The notes below the pieces were generated by a model. That model worked only from the letters and a program-made list of their open reading frames with translations. It did no database searches and was not told the DNA's origin. The position numbers and the translations under genes were made by a program. Below, piece by piece: positions 22,009 through 30,660 of a stretch of 64,000 nucleotides of DNA. The stretch is from Devosia sp. XK-2 (GTDB taxonomy: Bacteria > Pseudomonadota > Alphaproteobacteria > Rhizobiales > Devosiaceae), in NCBI RefSeq assembly GCF_037113415.1, contig NZ_CP146608.1:2252501-2316500 (forward strand), in the 5' to 3' direction. Each line of letters starts with the position of its first letter. The stretch's first letter is position 1.

Positions 22009-22115
22009 CACCTCCCTCCCCCTTGAGGGGAGGGAACGAGGGTGGGGGTCCATCGGTGGACCACAAAACCACCCCCTCCCCGACCCTCCCCTCAGGGGGG
22101 AGGGGGCGCAATCCA
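22009..22115. repeat. Long palindromic repeat between murE and murF
   Basis: The left arm (CCCTCCCCCTTGAGGGGAGG, GAGGGTGGGGGT) is mirrored by the right arm (ACCACCCCCTCCCCGACC, CTCCCCTCAGGGGGGAGG) around a small centre, CCATCGGTGG. Each arm also contains its own hairpin. It is shaped like a small miniature repeat and shares vocabulary with the blocks at 4850, 31660 and 39780. Confidence 0.65.
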
Positions 22116-22141
22116 TTGACATCCCAACGCTCGCCAGAGCT

Positions 22142-23584
22142 CTACCCTTTGACCGCAGCCTCGACCACTTCATGGTCCGAAAAATGCGTCTTGGTGGTGC
22201 CGATGATCTGATAGGTCTCATGCCCCTTGCCCGCCACCAGCAGCACGTCGCCCGGCTTGAGCGACTTAACGGCCTTCTCGATAGCGTCCTTGCGGTCAGC
22301 AATTTCGGTTGCCCCCTTGGCACCCGCGAGCACCTCGGCGCGGATCGCGGCCGGGTCCTCGGTGCGTGGATTGTCGTCGGTGACAATCACCACATCGGCA
22401 AGCTCGCTGGCAATTTCGCCCATTTGAGGGCGCTTGCCCTTGTCCCGGTCGCCACCGCAGCCGAACACCACCGATAGCTTGTTCTTGGCATAGGGCCTGA
22501 GGGTTTGAAGCGCCACGCGCAGGGCTTCCGGCTTGTGCGAATAATCAACAAAGATGGCCGCGCCATTGTGTTCGGCCACCAGTTCGAGCCGCCCGCGTGC
22601 GCCTACCAGTTCGGGCAGCGCCGCAAAGGCGTCCGCCTTGTCCACACCGGCCGACATGGCCAGGGCCGCTGCGATCAGCGCATTGGACACCTGGAACTCG
22701 CCCGGGATCTTGAGATGAAAGCTGACCTTCTCCCCGATATGGCGCACTTCCACGCGCTGCCCATAGCCTTCCGGCTTGATCGAGAGGATTTCGATATAGG
22801 CGCCTTCGCGTCCGACCGTCAGCAGCGTGGCGCTGGCCGACAGGGCCGCGAACATGAACTGCTCATGCTCGGGATCGTCGACATTGACAATGGCCGCGCC
22901 GCCATCGACCAGGAGGTCCGTGAACAGCCGCAATTTGGCATTGCGGTATTCGTCCATATCCTTGTGATAGTCGAGGTGATCACGGCTGAGATTGGTGAAG
23001 GCCACCGCCTCGAAATGGATGCCGTCGAGCCGGTGCTGGTCCAGCCCATGGCTAGAGGCTTCCAGCGCTACGTGATCGATGCCCTGCGCCTTGAGCGCCC
23101 GCATGGCCTGGTGCAGCGTGCGCGAATCCGGCGTCGTCAGCGCGCCTTCGATACGGCGCTTGGATGTCTCGATGCCTAGTGTGCCGATGCTGGCCCCGGG
23201 CACACCGGCATGGTCCCAGATCTGGCGCACAAACGAGGCGACCGAGGTCTTGCCATTGGTGCCCGTCACCGCCACCAGGATTTCCGGCTGCGGCTCGAAC
23301 ACGCGGCTTGCCGCGCGGGCATAGGCGGCGCGCACATCCTTGACGATGATCACAGGCACACCCGGATCGCCCGGCGGCGCGGTATCGGTCACAACCGCCA
23401 GGGCGCCGCGCCCGACCGCATCGGCCACGAATTGATTGCCATGCACTTTGGCCCCGGGTAGCGCGAAGAAAATATCGCCCGGCTCGATCCGGCGGCTGTC
23501 CGAATTCAACCCGAAAACAGCTCCCAACCCCTTCTTGGGACGGGCGCCGGAACCTTCGAGCAACTGGGTTACGCTAAGAGACAC
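22142..23584 (-). CDS. murE: UDP-MurNAc-L-Ala-D-Glu--meso-diaminopimelate ligase MurE
   Basis: Adds the third stem residue. The specificity motif DNPR (TDDNPRTEDP) marks meso-diaminopimelate rather than lysine as substrate. ATP loop TGTNGKTSVASFV, the carbamylated-lysine region near LEASSHGLDQ, and HKPEALRVAL are present. Length 480 is usual. The start is a GTG at 23584, three bases after the ftsI stop. Confidence 0.96.
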   Translation of the reverse strand: MSLSVTQLLEGSGARPKKGLGAVFGLNSDSRRIEPGDIFFALPGAKVHGNQFVADAVGRGALAVVTDTAPPGDPGVPVIIVKDVRAAYARAASRVFEPQPEILVAVTGTNGKTSVASFVRQIWDHAGVPGASIGTLGIETSKRRIEGALTTPDSRTLHQAMRALKAQGIDHVALEASSHGLDQHRLDGIHFEAVAFTNLSRDHLDYHKDMDEYRNAKLRLFTDLLVDGGAAIVNVDDPEHEQFMFAALSASATLLTVGREGAYIEILSIKPEGYGQRVEVRHIGEKVSFHLKIPGEFQVSNALIAAALAMSAGVDKADAFAALPELVGARGRLELVAEHNGAAIFVDYSHKPEALRVALQTLRPYAKNKLSVVFGCGGDRDKGKRPQMGEIASELADVVIVTDDNPRTEDPAAIRAEVLAGAKGATEIADRKDAIEKAVKSLKPGDVLLVAGKGHETYQIIGTTKTHFSDHEVVEAAVKG

Positions 23585-23587
23585 CGA

Positions 23588-25324
23588 TCAGAATCCTTCT
23601 GGATAGAGTTGTCTGACTTCCGCGGGCACAATCTGCTGGTCGACCATTTCGCTGAAGTCGGGGGCGATTCCGAGCATGGGAGCCACCCGTTGAATGACAC
23701 GGCCTGTCAGCGTGCCGGCATTCCAGCCCGCCGTCGTGCCCGATTGGGCGTTTTCCGCCTTGGGCTCGTCCACCATGACCACCATGGCATAGCGCGGATT
23801 ATCGAGCGGAAAGGCCGAAGCAAAAAAGTTCGTGACCTTGTTGGACGAGTACCGGCCATCGACCACCTTTTCGGCCGTGCCGGTCTTGCCGCCCACCCGA
23901 TAGCCCTGCGCCGCCTTGTTCATCTGCGAGCCCGACCCGCCGGTCGAAATGGCATTGAGGCGCATAAGATAGCGGATATAGGCGCTGGTCTGGGGCTGCA
24001 ACACGCGCTCATAAAGCGGCTCGGCGTCGGCAATGTCGCGCTTGTAGAGCGTGGGGGCGATATAATTGCCGCCATTCACGAAGGCCGCATAGGCCGTGAC
24101 CATATGCAATGGCGACACCGACAGCCCGTGGCCGAACGAGGCCGTCGCCGCGGCCACCTCCGAAAAACTGTCCGGCACGGTGGGCACGCGCATTTCGGGC
24201 AATTCGAACTCGACGCGCTTGTCGAACTTCATGCGGCTCAAAAAGGCACGGTAATTCTCCTTGCCCATGGCCTGCATGATCCGGATCGTGCCGATATTGG
24301 ACGAGTACTTATACACTTCGGGCAGCGCCAGAATGCGGTGCTTGCCATGGAAATCGTCGATCGTATAGCGGCCGAAGCGAATGCCATAGCGCGCGTCGAA
24401 CTGGTCGGTAATCCGCACCGCGCCGCTGTCGAGCGCACCGGCCATGGTCACCGTCTTGAAAATCGAGCCCGGCTCGAAAATACCCGATGTGATGCGGTTG
24501 AACGTGTCCTTGACCAGCGCCGTGGCCGGCTCATTGGGATTGAAATCCGGCACCGAGGCCAGCGCAACGATCTCGCCGGTGTAAATATCCATCATCACGC
24601 CGGCCGCCGCGACGGCCTGATAGCGCGTCATGGCATCCATCAATTGCTCGTGCAGCACATGCTGCACCCGCATATCGACGCTGAGCTCAACCGGCGTCAG
24701 CGCATTGCCGCGCGCCAATCCCAGCTCCTGCAATAGGGCAACGGACTCGCTGTCCATATGCCGCTCGATCCCGGCAATGCCCTGATTGTCCACATTGGTG
24801 GACCCAAGGATATGCGCGGCTTCGTTCATCGCCGGATAGAAGCGCTTGGATTCGGTGATGAAGTCGATGCCCGGAATGCCCAGCCGCATCACCGCTTCCT
24901 CAATGGCCGGGGTCAATTCGCGCTTAACCCAGACAAAGCCCTGATCGCCGGTCAGCCGGTTGCGCAGCCAGTCCTCTTCAATATCGGGCAGCACTGTACG
25001 CAGCTTGCGCACGGCCTCTTCAACATCGATGATCCGGCGCGGCTCCGCATAGAGCGAAGGCACGCGGATATCGACGGCCATTTCCAGCCCATTGCGATCC
25101 AGGATCGGTGGGCGCGTCGCGGTGATGGCGTCGCGCGTCTGCCCCTCAATGGTCTGATCGGTCTCGGTCATGCCCAATTGCACAAGCCGCCCGCCGACCA
25201 GGCCCAACCCGAGCACCACGGCCAGCACCATCCAGCGGATACGGGCCTGCGTCAGGTTCCCGCGCTGCTTGCGCGCGCCCTCAAGGGCAATGGTCGGAGC
25301 GAAGTCTTCGGTCACGACGGCCAT
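23588..25324 (-). CDS. ftsI: Division-specific transpeptidase FtsI (PBP3)
   Basis: Class B penicillin-binding protein cross-linking septal peptidoglycan. A cytoplasmic tail and one membrane segment (about residues 29-50) precede the dimerisation domain and the transpeptidase domain. The latter has SxxK as GSIFKTVT, SxN as YSSNIGT and KTG as GGKTGTAEK. Length 578. Its ATG shares one base with the ftsL stop (TAATG). Confidence 0.96.
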   Translation of the reverse strand: MAVVTEDFAPTIALEGARKQRGNLTQARIRWMVLAVVLGLGLVGGRLVQLGMTETDQTIEGQTRDAITATRPPILDRNGLEMAVDIRVPSLYAEPRRIIDVEEAVRKLRTVLPDIEEDWLRNRLTGDQGFVWVKRELTPAIEEAVMRLGIPGIDFITESKRFYPAMNEAAHILGSTNVDNQGIAGIERHMDSESVALLQELGLARGNALTPVELSVDMRVQHVLHEQLMDAMTRYQAVAAAGVMMDIYTGEIVALASVPDFNPNEPATALVKDTFNRITSGIFEPGSIFKTVTMAGALDSGAVRITDQFDARYGIRFGRYTIDDFHGKHRILALPEVYKYSSNIGTIRIMQAMGKENYRAFLSRMKFDKRVEFELPEMRVPTVPDSFSEVAAATASFGHGLSVSPLHMVTAYAAFVNGGNYIAPTLYKRDIADAEPLYERVLQPQTSAYIRYLMRLNAISTGGSGSQMNKAAQGYRVGGKTGTAEKVVDGRYSSNKVTNFFASAFPLDNPRYAMVVMVDEPKAENAQSGTTAGWNAGTLTGRVIQRVAPMLGIAPDFSEMVDQQIVPAEVRQLYPEGF

Positions 25325-25707
25325 TATTCAATGCCCTCCATTTCCAGAATGGCATCGATAGGGTCGATCCCCTCGGAAATCGCGGCAAACAGCGCGTCCA
25401 TGGCCGCCGTATCGGGTTTGGCCGGGCGCATCGGCAGCGCCGTGAACGAGCCGAACTGCTCCTGCTGCACCGGCCCGATAGCCAGTTCGGCCTGATGCCG
25501 CTTGACGATAGGATCTATATGGCCCGGCTGGTTCAGCACCGCCCAATCGGCCTTGAGCAGAGACAATTGCCCCTCCTGATCCTCGATCCGCGCCGCCAGC
25601 GCCGTCCGCTCCGACGCCGTGCCCTCGATGGAGAATTTCAGCGCATAGACGCCGGCCAGCATCGCCACCGACACAAAGATCAGGAAAATATTGAGGTTCC
25701 GGATCAT
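25324..25707 (-). CDS. ftsL: Cell division protein FtsL-like
   Basis: Small bitopic protein: short cytoplasmic start, one membrane segment (residues 7-24, IFLIFVSVAMLAGVYAL), then a heptad-like coiled coil (about 32-65, ERTALAARIEDQEGQLSLLK). The C-terminal half is acidic and unusual. FtsL sequences diverge quickly, so the call rests mainly on topology and on the invariant place between rsmH and ftsI. It overlaps rsmH by 4 bases and ftsI by 1. Confidence 0.85.
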   Translation of the reverse strand: MIRNLNIFLIFVSVAMLAGVYALKFSIEGTASERTALAARIEDQEGQLSLLKADWAVLNQPGHIDPIVKRHQAELAIGPVQQEQFGSFTALPMRPAKPDTAAMDALFAAISEGIDPIDAILEMEGIE

Positions 25708-26705
25708 GCCGCCCCCCGGATCTGCGGCACGCTGAGGCCGGAAAGATCGACCGCCCGCGCCGGCTCAGCCGTCCGCACACCGCTGCGCAGCACAGCCGAG
25801 CGCGCGCGCGGATTGCGGGCCAGTTCCGCCTTGCCCGATTTGACCGCCTTGGAAACCGGATGCCAGCGCCGCGGCGCCAATTCCACCTGCGGCAGATGCC
25901 GCGATGTGGCCGGCCCACCCTTGTCCGGATCGAAGAAGCGTTTAACGATCCGGTCTTCCAGCGAATGGAAGCTCACAACCGCCAGCTGCCCGCCCGCGGG
26001 CAGCAGCCTTTCGGCGGCAAACAGTCCCTCGACCAATTGGTCGAATTCGCCATTAACCGCAATGCGCAGCGCCTGGAAAGACCGCGTTGCCGGATGCGTG
26101 TCCCCCGGCTTGCGCCCGATGGCCTTTTCAATGATCCGCGCCAGCTCCAGCGTCGTGGTAATCGGCGCCTCCTGCCGAGCCGCCACGATAAACTGCGCAA
26201 TCCGGCGCGATTTCCGCTCCTCGCCAAAGGCATAGAGCAGATTGGCCAGCGGTTCGGCATCCAGCTCATTGACCAGATCTGCCGCGCTCGTCCCCTCCCG
26301 GCTCATGCGCATATCGAGCGGCCCCTCACGCATGAACGAAAAGCCGCGCTCGGCCTGGTCGAGCTGCATGGAGGAAACGCCGATATCGAGCACCACCGCA
26401 TCCACGCGCCCGAAATCGGCCGCCAGCATGTCGAGCTCGGAAAATGTGCCCGCCACAAAGCGAAAACGGTCCGGAAAATCCGCCTCGAGCGCGGCGACAT
26501 GAGGCGCAACCGATGGATCGCGGTCAATGCCGATCACCTCGGCCCCCGCCTCCAGCAGCGCACGCGAATAGCCGCCGGCGCCGAACGTGCCATCGACAAT
26601 GCGACGGCCCGCCACCGGTTCCAGGGCCGCCAGCACTTCGGCAAGCAGCACGGGCACATGCGGACCGCCCGGCTCATCGGTTTCGGGCAGCAAAGACTTG
26701 CCCAT
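25704..26705 (-). CDS. rsmH: 16S rRNA (cytosine1402-N4)-methyltransferase RsmH
   Basis: SAM-dependent methyltransferase (formerly MraW). Motifs: HVPVLLAEVL, the SAM loop IVDGTFGAGGYSRALL, AVVLDIGVSSMQLD, ERGFSFMREGPLDMRM, and VSFHSLEDRIVKRFF. The frame opens at a GTG (26717), but the ATG at 26705 gives the usual length (333). It is the first gene of the dcw run here; mraZ, normally just upstream, is not found in the following kilobases. Confidence 0.96.
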   Translation of the reverse strand: MGKSLLPETDEPGGPHVPVLLAEVLAALEPVAGRRIVDGTFGAGGYSRALLEAGAEVIGIDRDPSVAPHVAALEADFPDRFRFVAGTFSELDMLAADFGRVDAVVLDIGVSSMQLDQAERGFSFMREGPLDMRMSREGTSAADLVNELDAEPLANLLYAFGEERKSRRIAQFIVAARQEAPITTTLELARIIEKAIGRKPGDTHPATRSFQALRIAVNGEFDQLVEGLFAAERLLPAGGQLAVVSFHSLEDRIVKRFFDPDKGGPATSRHLPQVELAPRRWHPVSKAVKSGKAELARNPRARSAVLRSGVRTAEPARAVDLSGLSVPQIRGAA

Positions 26706-26777
26706 ATCCGCTAACACTCCACTCCGGCCGGCTGGAACCGGTTACTTAAACTGAGCGCCGATCTTGCATAGTGACGC

Positions 26778-27803
26778 TTAAGATTCTGTTTCCCATTCGC
26801 GCGCGCTCAGCATCAATGGCGCCTGCGCCACCGGCATGGTCACCACCACATCCCCGGCCTTGGTTTCGCGCTCCACATAGCGATGCGCCTCCACAATCTG
26901 ATTGAGCGGAAAAATCCGGTCCGTCACCGCCCGCACCACACCCTGCTCCAGCAGCGTGTTCAGAATATGCAAGTCCTTGAGCTTGTCGGCCTCGCCCCGC
27001 AGACCGGTCGTTGCCAGCTTGCCGCGCTTTCCACCGCGCTTACCGCCCGTCAGCATCAGCCCGAAAATACCCCAGCTCGGCACCGTCGTCAGATAAATCC
27101 CACCCGGCTTCAACGCCGGCGCACTGGCCGCGAAACTGGATTTGCCCACGGCGTCGAACACCACGTCATAGGCCTCCCGCGCATCGGTAAAATCGTTCGC
27201 CTGCCGGTCGATGAAATGGTCCGCGCCCAGCTTTTCCATAAGCGCGCGATGCCGCCCCGACGCCACCGCCGTTACCTCGGCCCCGAAATGCTTGGCCAAT
27301 TGCACCGCCATGGCACCAACGCTGCTGGCCGCGCCATTGATCAGCACATGGTCGCCCGGCTTCACCTGCCCCTCGTCGCGGATAAACGGCATGGCCGTGA
27401 GATAGGCATAGCTCAGCCCGCCCAGTGGAATAAGCGCGACCCCATCGGGCACCTTGACCAGGGGAGCAGTTTCCTTGAGGCAAACATATTCGGCCATGGC
27501 ACCCAGGCTCGCGCCCGTGCAACCATGCACCCGGTCGCCCACCGCAAAGCGGGTTACGCCCGGCCCCACCGCCACCACGACGCCGGCAATATCATCACCC
27601 AGCACGTCGAGCTTGGGCCGGAACAATCCGCCGAACAGCCGCACGATAAATGGGTCGGCCTTGCGGAAGGCACAATCGGCCAGCGTCACGGTGCTCGCAT
27701 GCACTTCCACCAGCACCTCCCCCGGCCCCGGGACCGGCTTTGCCCGCTCGACGATTTCAATCACCTCGGGCCCGCCATAGCGATTTTGCGCAGCAACTTT
27801 CAT
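26778..27803 (-). CDS. MDR-family NAD(P)-dependent alcohol dehydrogenase / quinone oxidoreductase
   Basis: Medium-chain reductase of the quinone-oxidoreductase branch. GroES-like domain (VLVEVHASTVTLADC, LGDDIAGVVVAVGPGVTRFAVGDRVHG), then a Rossmann domain with INGAASSVGAMAVQLAKHFG. The structural-zinc cysteine cluster of classical alcohol dehydrogenases is missing, so zinc-free quinone or enone reduction is likelier. Substrate is unknown. The chosen start (27803, MKVAAQ) has GGAG about nine bases upstream; another ATG is at 27818. It sits where mraZ would normally be. Confidence 0.88.
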   Translation of the reverse strand: MKVAAQNRYGGPEVIEIVERAKPVPGPGEVLVEVHASTVTLADCAFRKADPFIVRLFGGLFRPKLDVLGDDIAGVVVAVGPGVTRFAVGDRVHGCTGASLGAMAEYVCLKETAPLVKVPDGVALIPLGGLSYAYLTAMPFIRDEGQVKPGDHVLINGAASSVGAMAVQLAKHFGAEVTAVASGRHRALMEKLGADHFIDRQANDFTDAREAYDVVFDAVGKSSFAASAPALKPGGIYLTTVPSWGIFGLMLTGGKRGGKRGKLATTGLRGEADKLKDLHILNTLLEQGVVRAVTDRIFPLNQIVEAHRYVERETKAGDVVVTMPVAQAPLMLSAREWETES

Positions 27804-27889
27804 CTTTCCATTCTCCATGTTTCATCGATCACGCTGGGCCACGGCCCGCGCGTCGCGCGTTTCAAAAGCGTCGTTCAGTTCAGTTCAGA

Positions 27890-28123
27890 TCAGGCGTCCG
27901 GTTCCGGCGGCGCCCATTGGAACACCTGGTCCAGCGGCACGCGGAACACATGGGCAATCCGGAACGCCACTTCCAGCGAGGGCGAATAGCGCCCCTGCTC
28001 AATGGCCACGATCGTCTGCCGGGTCACCCCGACCTGCTCGGCCAGCGCCGCCTGGGTCATTTCCCCGGCATGAAAGCGCAAGGTGCGGATAGAATTGCTG
28101 ACATTGGCCTGTCCCTTGCCCAT
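27890..28123 (-). CDS. XRE-family helix-turn-helix regulator (77 aa)
   Basis: A short protein that is nearly all helix-turn-helix: MTQAALAEQVGVTRQTIVAIEQGRYSP with the typical Q-x3-A-x3-G-V-x-R-x-T-I pattern, then FRVPLDQVFQW. The frame is open to 28216, but the ATG at 28123 gives the family's usual size. It follows the membrane protein gene by five bases, in the pairing commonly seen for this regulator type with small four-helix membrane proteins. It probably binds the palindrome at 28604-28614 and represses its own operon (inference). Confidence 0.85.
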   Translation of the reverse strand: MGKGQANVSNSIRTLRFHAGEMTQAALAEQVGVTRQTIVAIEQGRYSPSLEVAFRIAHVFRVPLDQVFQWAPPEPDA

Positions 28124-28128
28124 GGCGG

Positions 28129-28557
28129 TCACATCGTCCGGTAATAATAGAGTTCGGACGCCGCATTGATTGTCCCGCCGATCACCGGCGCCACGAACAG
28201 CGCATAAACGGCCCAATTGGCATCGGCCCCAAAAGCCAGCGGGATCAGCGCCAGCGCCGCCACAATCGAGGTGGCAATCCCGCTATTGCGCAGGCTCCTG
28301 GCGGCCACCGCATGGTCCCGCTCATCGGCCGGTTCATCCTTGAGTTCCTCGCGCTGGGCAATCGACACCAGAATGGTCCCGAGGATTGCGCCAATAATAT
28401 TGAACCCGATCATCGCCCCAACGGCCCAAAGCAGCTTCTGCGCAATCTCGGCAATCGTGCCCGCCGCACCCCCATTCACCGCGTCCCAGCCCAGCCAGCC
28501 ACCAATCACCACCACGCCCAGCAATTGCACCCAGGCCATCATTTCCTTCGACGTCAT
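28129..28557 (-). CDS. Small membrane protein, partner of XRE regulator
   Basis: 142 residues with four predicted membrane helices: about 9-27 (LLGVVVIGGWLGW), 41-65 (LLWAVGAMIGFNIIGAIL), 93-112 and 116-134. A charged loop (REELKDEPADERDHAVAARS) lies between helices 2 and 3. It resembles DUF2178-type proteins, which are often encoded just before an XRE regulator as here. Function is unknown. Confidence 0.82.
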   Translation of the reverse strand: MTSKEMMAWVQLLGVVVIGGWLGWDAVNGGAAGTIAEIAQKLLWAVGAMIGFNIIGAILGTILVSIAQREELKDEPADERDHAVAARSLRNSGIATSIVAALALIPLAFGADANWAVYALFVAPVIGGTINAASELYYYRTM

Positions 28558-28587
28558 TTCTCGTTCCGTGTCTCGTTATCTGGACAT

Positions 28588-28616
28588 AAGGTATGCGAAA
28601 CAAGACATAATGTCAA
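28588..28616 (-). promoter_or_regulatory. Promoter with overlapping palindrome for the XRE operon
   Basis: On the minus strand TTGACA (28611-28616) is followed after 17 bases by TACCTT (28588-28593). The 11-base palindrome GACATAATGTC (28604-28614) covers part of the -35 box. A second GACATAAGG and an ACATAGTGTC lie on each side, like repeated operator half-sites. Confidence 0.55.
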
Positions 28617-28756
28617 TTATTTCTTACATAGTGTCGAGCATAAGGGACACCGAAGAGGCGTATGACGTTCTGATCAGGAACCAGCATTGCATTGACCTTG
28701 ACCGATCAAGGGCTGCAAACTGGCTCTGAGTACAGAATTTCTAGTTTGGTAATTGA

Positions 28757-29062
28757 ATGGCCGGGGCAGTTCGGAAAATCAAAGCTTTGGATCGCTCCGT
28801 GCTGATCACGGCGCTCATTCTCGCGGTCGCCGCACCGAATTTTCTGTCCGCTTTTGGGGCACACAACCTTGTCACCGCATATATCTGCCTTGCCATAAAC
28901 CTCGCGATCTCCCTCGCCGGCTACATGACAGGGCGTGGCCGTCCGTTTTGGCTCGCCTGGGCCGTTTTATGCGTGGCGTCTCTATTCCTCCTCGGTTTTC
29001 CCGACCCGCTGACCGCGACCATCACACTGCTGCCGCCAGTTCTGGCATCCGTGCTCGGATAG
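28757..29062 (+). CDS. Possible small membrane protein (101 aa)
   Basis: No family recognised. The frame encodes about four hydrophobic stretches (SVLITALILAVAAPNFL, VTAYICLAINLAISLAGYM, FWLAWAVLCVASLFLL, TITLLPPVLASVLG) with basic residues between. This is a sensible membrane-protein pattern and unlike an antisense shadow. No strong ribosome-binding site precedes the ATG. It stands alone on the plus strand in the accessory stretch. Confidence 0.45.
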   Translation: MAGAVRKIKALDRSVLITALILAVAAPNFLSAFGAHNLVTAYICLAINLAISLAGYMTGRGRPFWLAWAVLCVASLFLLGFPDPLTATITLLPPVLASVLG

Positions 29063-29261
29063 GCTTCCAACTGCCATGGCCCGCCGCGTCGCCCCCCGGG
29101 GGGTGCGCCCTGAGGGCCTCGTGTTTCATTGGCGTTTTTGGGGTGGGAAGGAGACGGCCGGCTTTCGGAAAGTGCCTGCGAAATACAGACTCTTTTGGTA
29201 CCTCTCCAAAGTTCTTCGCCTTCGCTGGACGGCGGCACTTTTTTTTGCAGAGAGAATCGGA

Positions 29262-29299
29262 TTGACTCCCTATAATTCCCAAAATATGATCTATAGGGA
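29262..29299 (+). promoter_or_regulatory. Promoter and inverted repeat upstream of the excisionase-like gene
   Basis: TTGACT (29262-29267), 17 bases, then TATGAT (29285-29290): close to the sigma-70 consensus and in an AT-rich patch unlike the surroundings. A perfect inverted repeat, TCCCTATA (29267-29274) and TATAGGGA (29292-29299), brackets the -10 box and could be an operator for the encoded DNA-binding protein. AGAGGA precedes the GTG start at 29326. Confidence 0.7.
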
Positions 29300-29325
29300 C
29301 TTATGGGGAATAAAAGAGGACGTTT

Positions 29326-29733
29326 GTGTCGAGCGACTTTTTGACGGTTGAGGCCGCCGCCGCCATCCTGCAAATGCATCCCAAGACGGTACTGCGCTAC
29401 ATCCGCGAGGGGCGACTTCGGGCCACCAAGCTGGGAAAGCAGTACCGTCTCCTTCGGTCCGACCTGAATGCGTTTGCCGGCGCCAGCGCGCCAGGTGACG
29501 GCCAGGCCAGGGTCACGAGCATCGTTGACGTCCAGAACGTGGATAGCTTGACGCTGCAGCGGCTGACTGCGGTTCTGCTCGGTGCAGCACACGGCAAGGA
29601 TACGGCAACCACCTCGCTGTCCGTCGATATCGCGCATGATGCCGCGCGGGACAGCGCCAAGGTCATCATAGTCGGCTCGCCGGACGACGCGGCAACGCTG
29701 CTTAAGCTTGTCAGCGCATGTCTGGAGGGCTGA
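29326..29733 (+). CDS. Excisionase/MerR-type helix-turn-helix DNA-binding protein
   Basis: N-terminal winged helix-turn-helix of the excisionase family (FLTVEAAAAILQMHPKTVLRYIREGRLRATKLGKQYR, residues 5-41), here followed by an unrecognised ~75-residue alpha/beta-looking domain (SIVDVQNVDSLTLQRL ... VIIVGSPDDAATLLKLV). The extra domain means it is unlikely to be a phage excisionase; a local transcription regulator sensing something through its C-terminus is more likely (inference). GTG start with AGAGGA spaced normally. The next gene starts one base after its stop. Confidence 0.85.
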   Translation: MSSDFLTVEAAAAILQMHPKTVLRYIREGRLRATKLGKQYRLLRSDLNAFAGASAPGDGQARVTSIVDVQNVDSLTLQRLTAVLLGAAHGKDTATTSLSVDIAHDAARDSAKVIIVGSPDDAATLLKLVSACLEG

Positions 29734-29734
29734 C

Positions 29735-30577
29735 ATGATCTACAAGACCGATGAGGGCCGGGCTTTTGTCCTGCGACACTATCGGGCAGTTCTTGATGCC
29801 TGGCCGGTTCAAAGCCGCGAGACATCCATATCAACGCGCCAAGGCGAAACATTCATTCTGACGAGCGGGCCCGACAAAGGGCCGCCGCTGATCCTGCTGC
29901 ACGGCTCGGCGACGAACTCGGCTAGCTGGGTTGGTGACATCGGGACCTGGAGCCAGCACTTCCGCGTGCACGCGATCGATTTGATCGGAGAACCTGGCCT
30001 GAGCGCCCCTTCCCGGCCGCCCCTCGGGTCCGGCGCTTATCAAGAATGGCTTGATGATGTTCTGGATGGCTTGGGCCTGCAACAGGCGGCGGTGATCGGA
30101 CTGTCCCTTGGTGGATGGGTCGCCATGGACTACGCAATCCGGCGACCTGATCGTGTCGGCAAGCTTGTCCTGATCAGCCCCGGCGGCATTGGACGTAATC
30201 GGAATATTCTGCTCTGGGCGCTCCCGCTGCTTCTCCTCGGCGCATGGGGTCGGCGCAAGATGCAGGCGCGCATCGGCGGCAAGGCACTCCTCGATCCCGC
30301 CTTCGCCACCAGCCCGCTTGGGGTGATGAGCGACACCATCTTCGCGCACTTCAATCCCCGCACCGAAAGGCTACCAACGCCAAGTGACGCGGAATTGCAG
30401 GCGCTGCCTATGCCGGTCATGGCGTTGCTGGGCGGCAAGGACGTCTTCATAGATGCGGCCGAAACCCGAATGCGCCTCGAACGAAACGTGCGGAACCTCA
30501 CCATGCGTTACCTGCCGGAGGGCCTGCACTTCATGCCTGAGCAAACTGCCGCGGTGGACGCATTCCTGCTGGCCTAG
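29735..30577 (+). CDS. Alpha/beta hydrolase
   Basis: Alpha/beta-hydrolase fold: oxyanion motif ILLHGSATNSASW, nucleophile elbow GLSLGGW (serine), acid region LLGGKDVF and a C-terminal His in PEGLHFMPEQ. A hydrophobic cap stretch (NILLWALPLLLLGAW) lies in the middle. Substrate unknown. The start ATG at 29735 comes one base after the stop of the DNA-binding protein, so the two are coupled; an earlier in-frame start at 29708 would overlap. Confidence 0.9.
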   Translation: MIYKTDEGRAFVLRHYRAVLDAWPVQSRETSISTRQGETFILTSGPDKGPPLILLHGSATNSASWVGDIGTWSQHFRVHAIDLIGEPGLSAPSRPPLGSGAYQEWLDDVLDGLGLQQAAVIGLSLGGWVAMDYAIRRPDRVGKLVLISPGGIGRNRNILLWALPLLLLGAWGRRKMQARIGGKALLDPAFATSPLGVMSDTIFAHFNPRTERLPTPSDAELQALPMPVMALLGGKDVFIDAAETRMRLERNVRNLTMRYLPEGLHFMPEQTAAVDAFLLA

Positions 30578-30660
30578 ATCGACGTCAAATGCGGTCGAGC
30601 CAAGCGGTCGAACGCACCGCTGGATCTGCATTGCCCCCTTCATTCCCCGACCATGGTGAT

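Noticed and set aside
29063-29261. Possible insertion-sequence remnant in a locally odd stretch
   Set aside because: No terminal inverted repeats, target duplication or transposase-like frame could be seen.
29326-29733. Reading the excisionase-like gene as part of a prophage
   Set aside because: No integrase, attachment site or phage genes are nearby, and the protein has an extra C-terminal domain.
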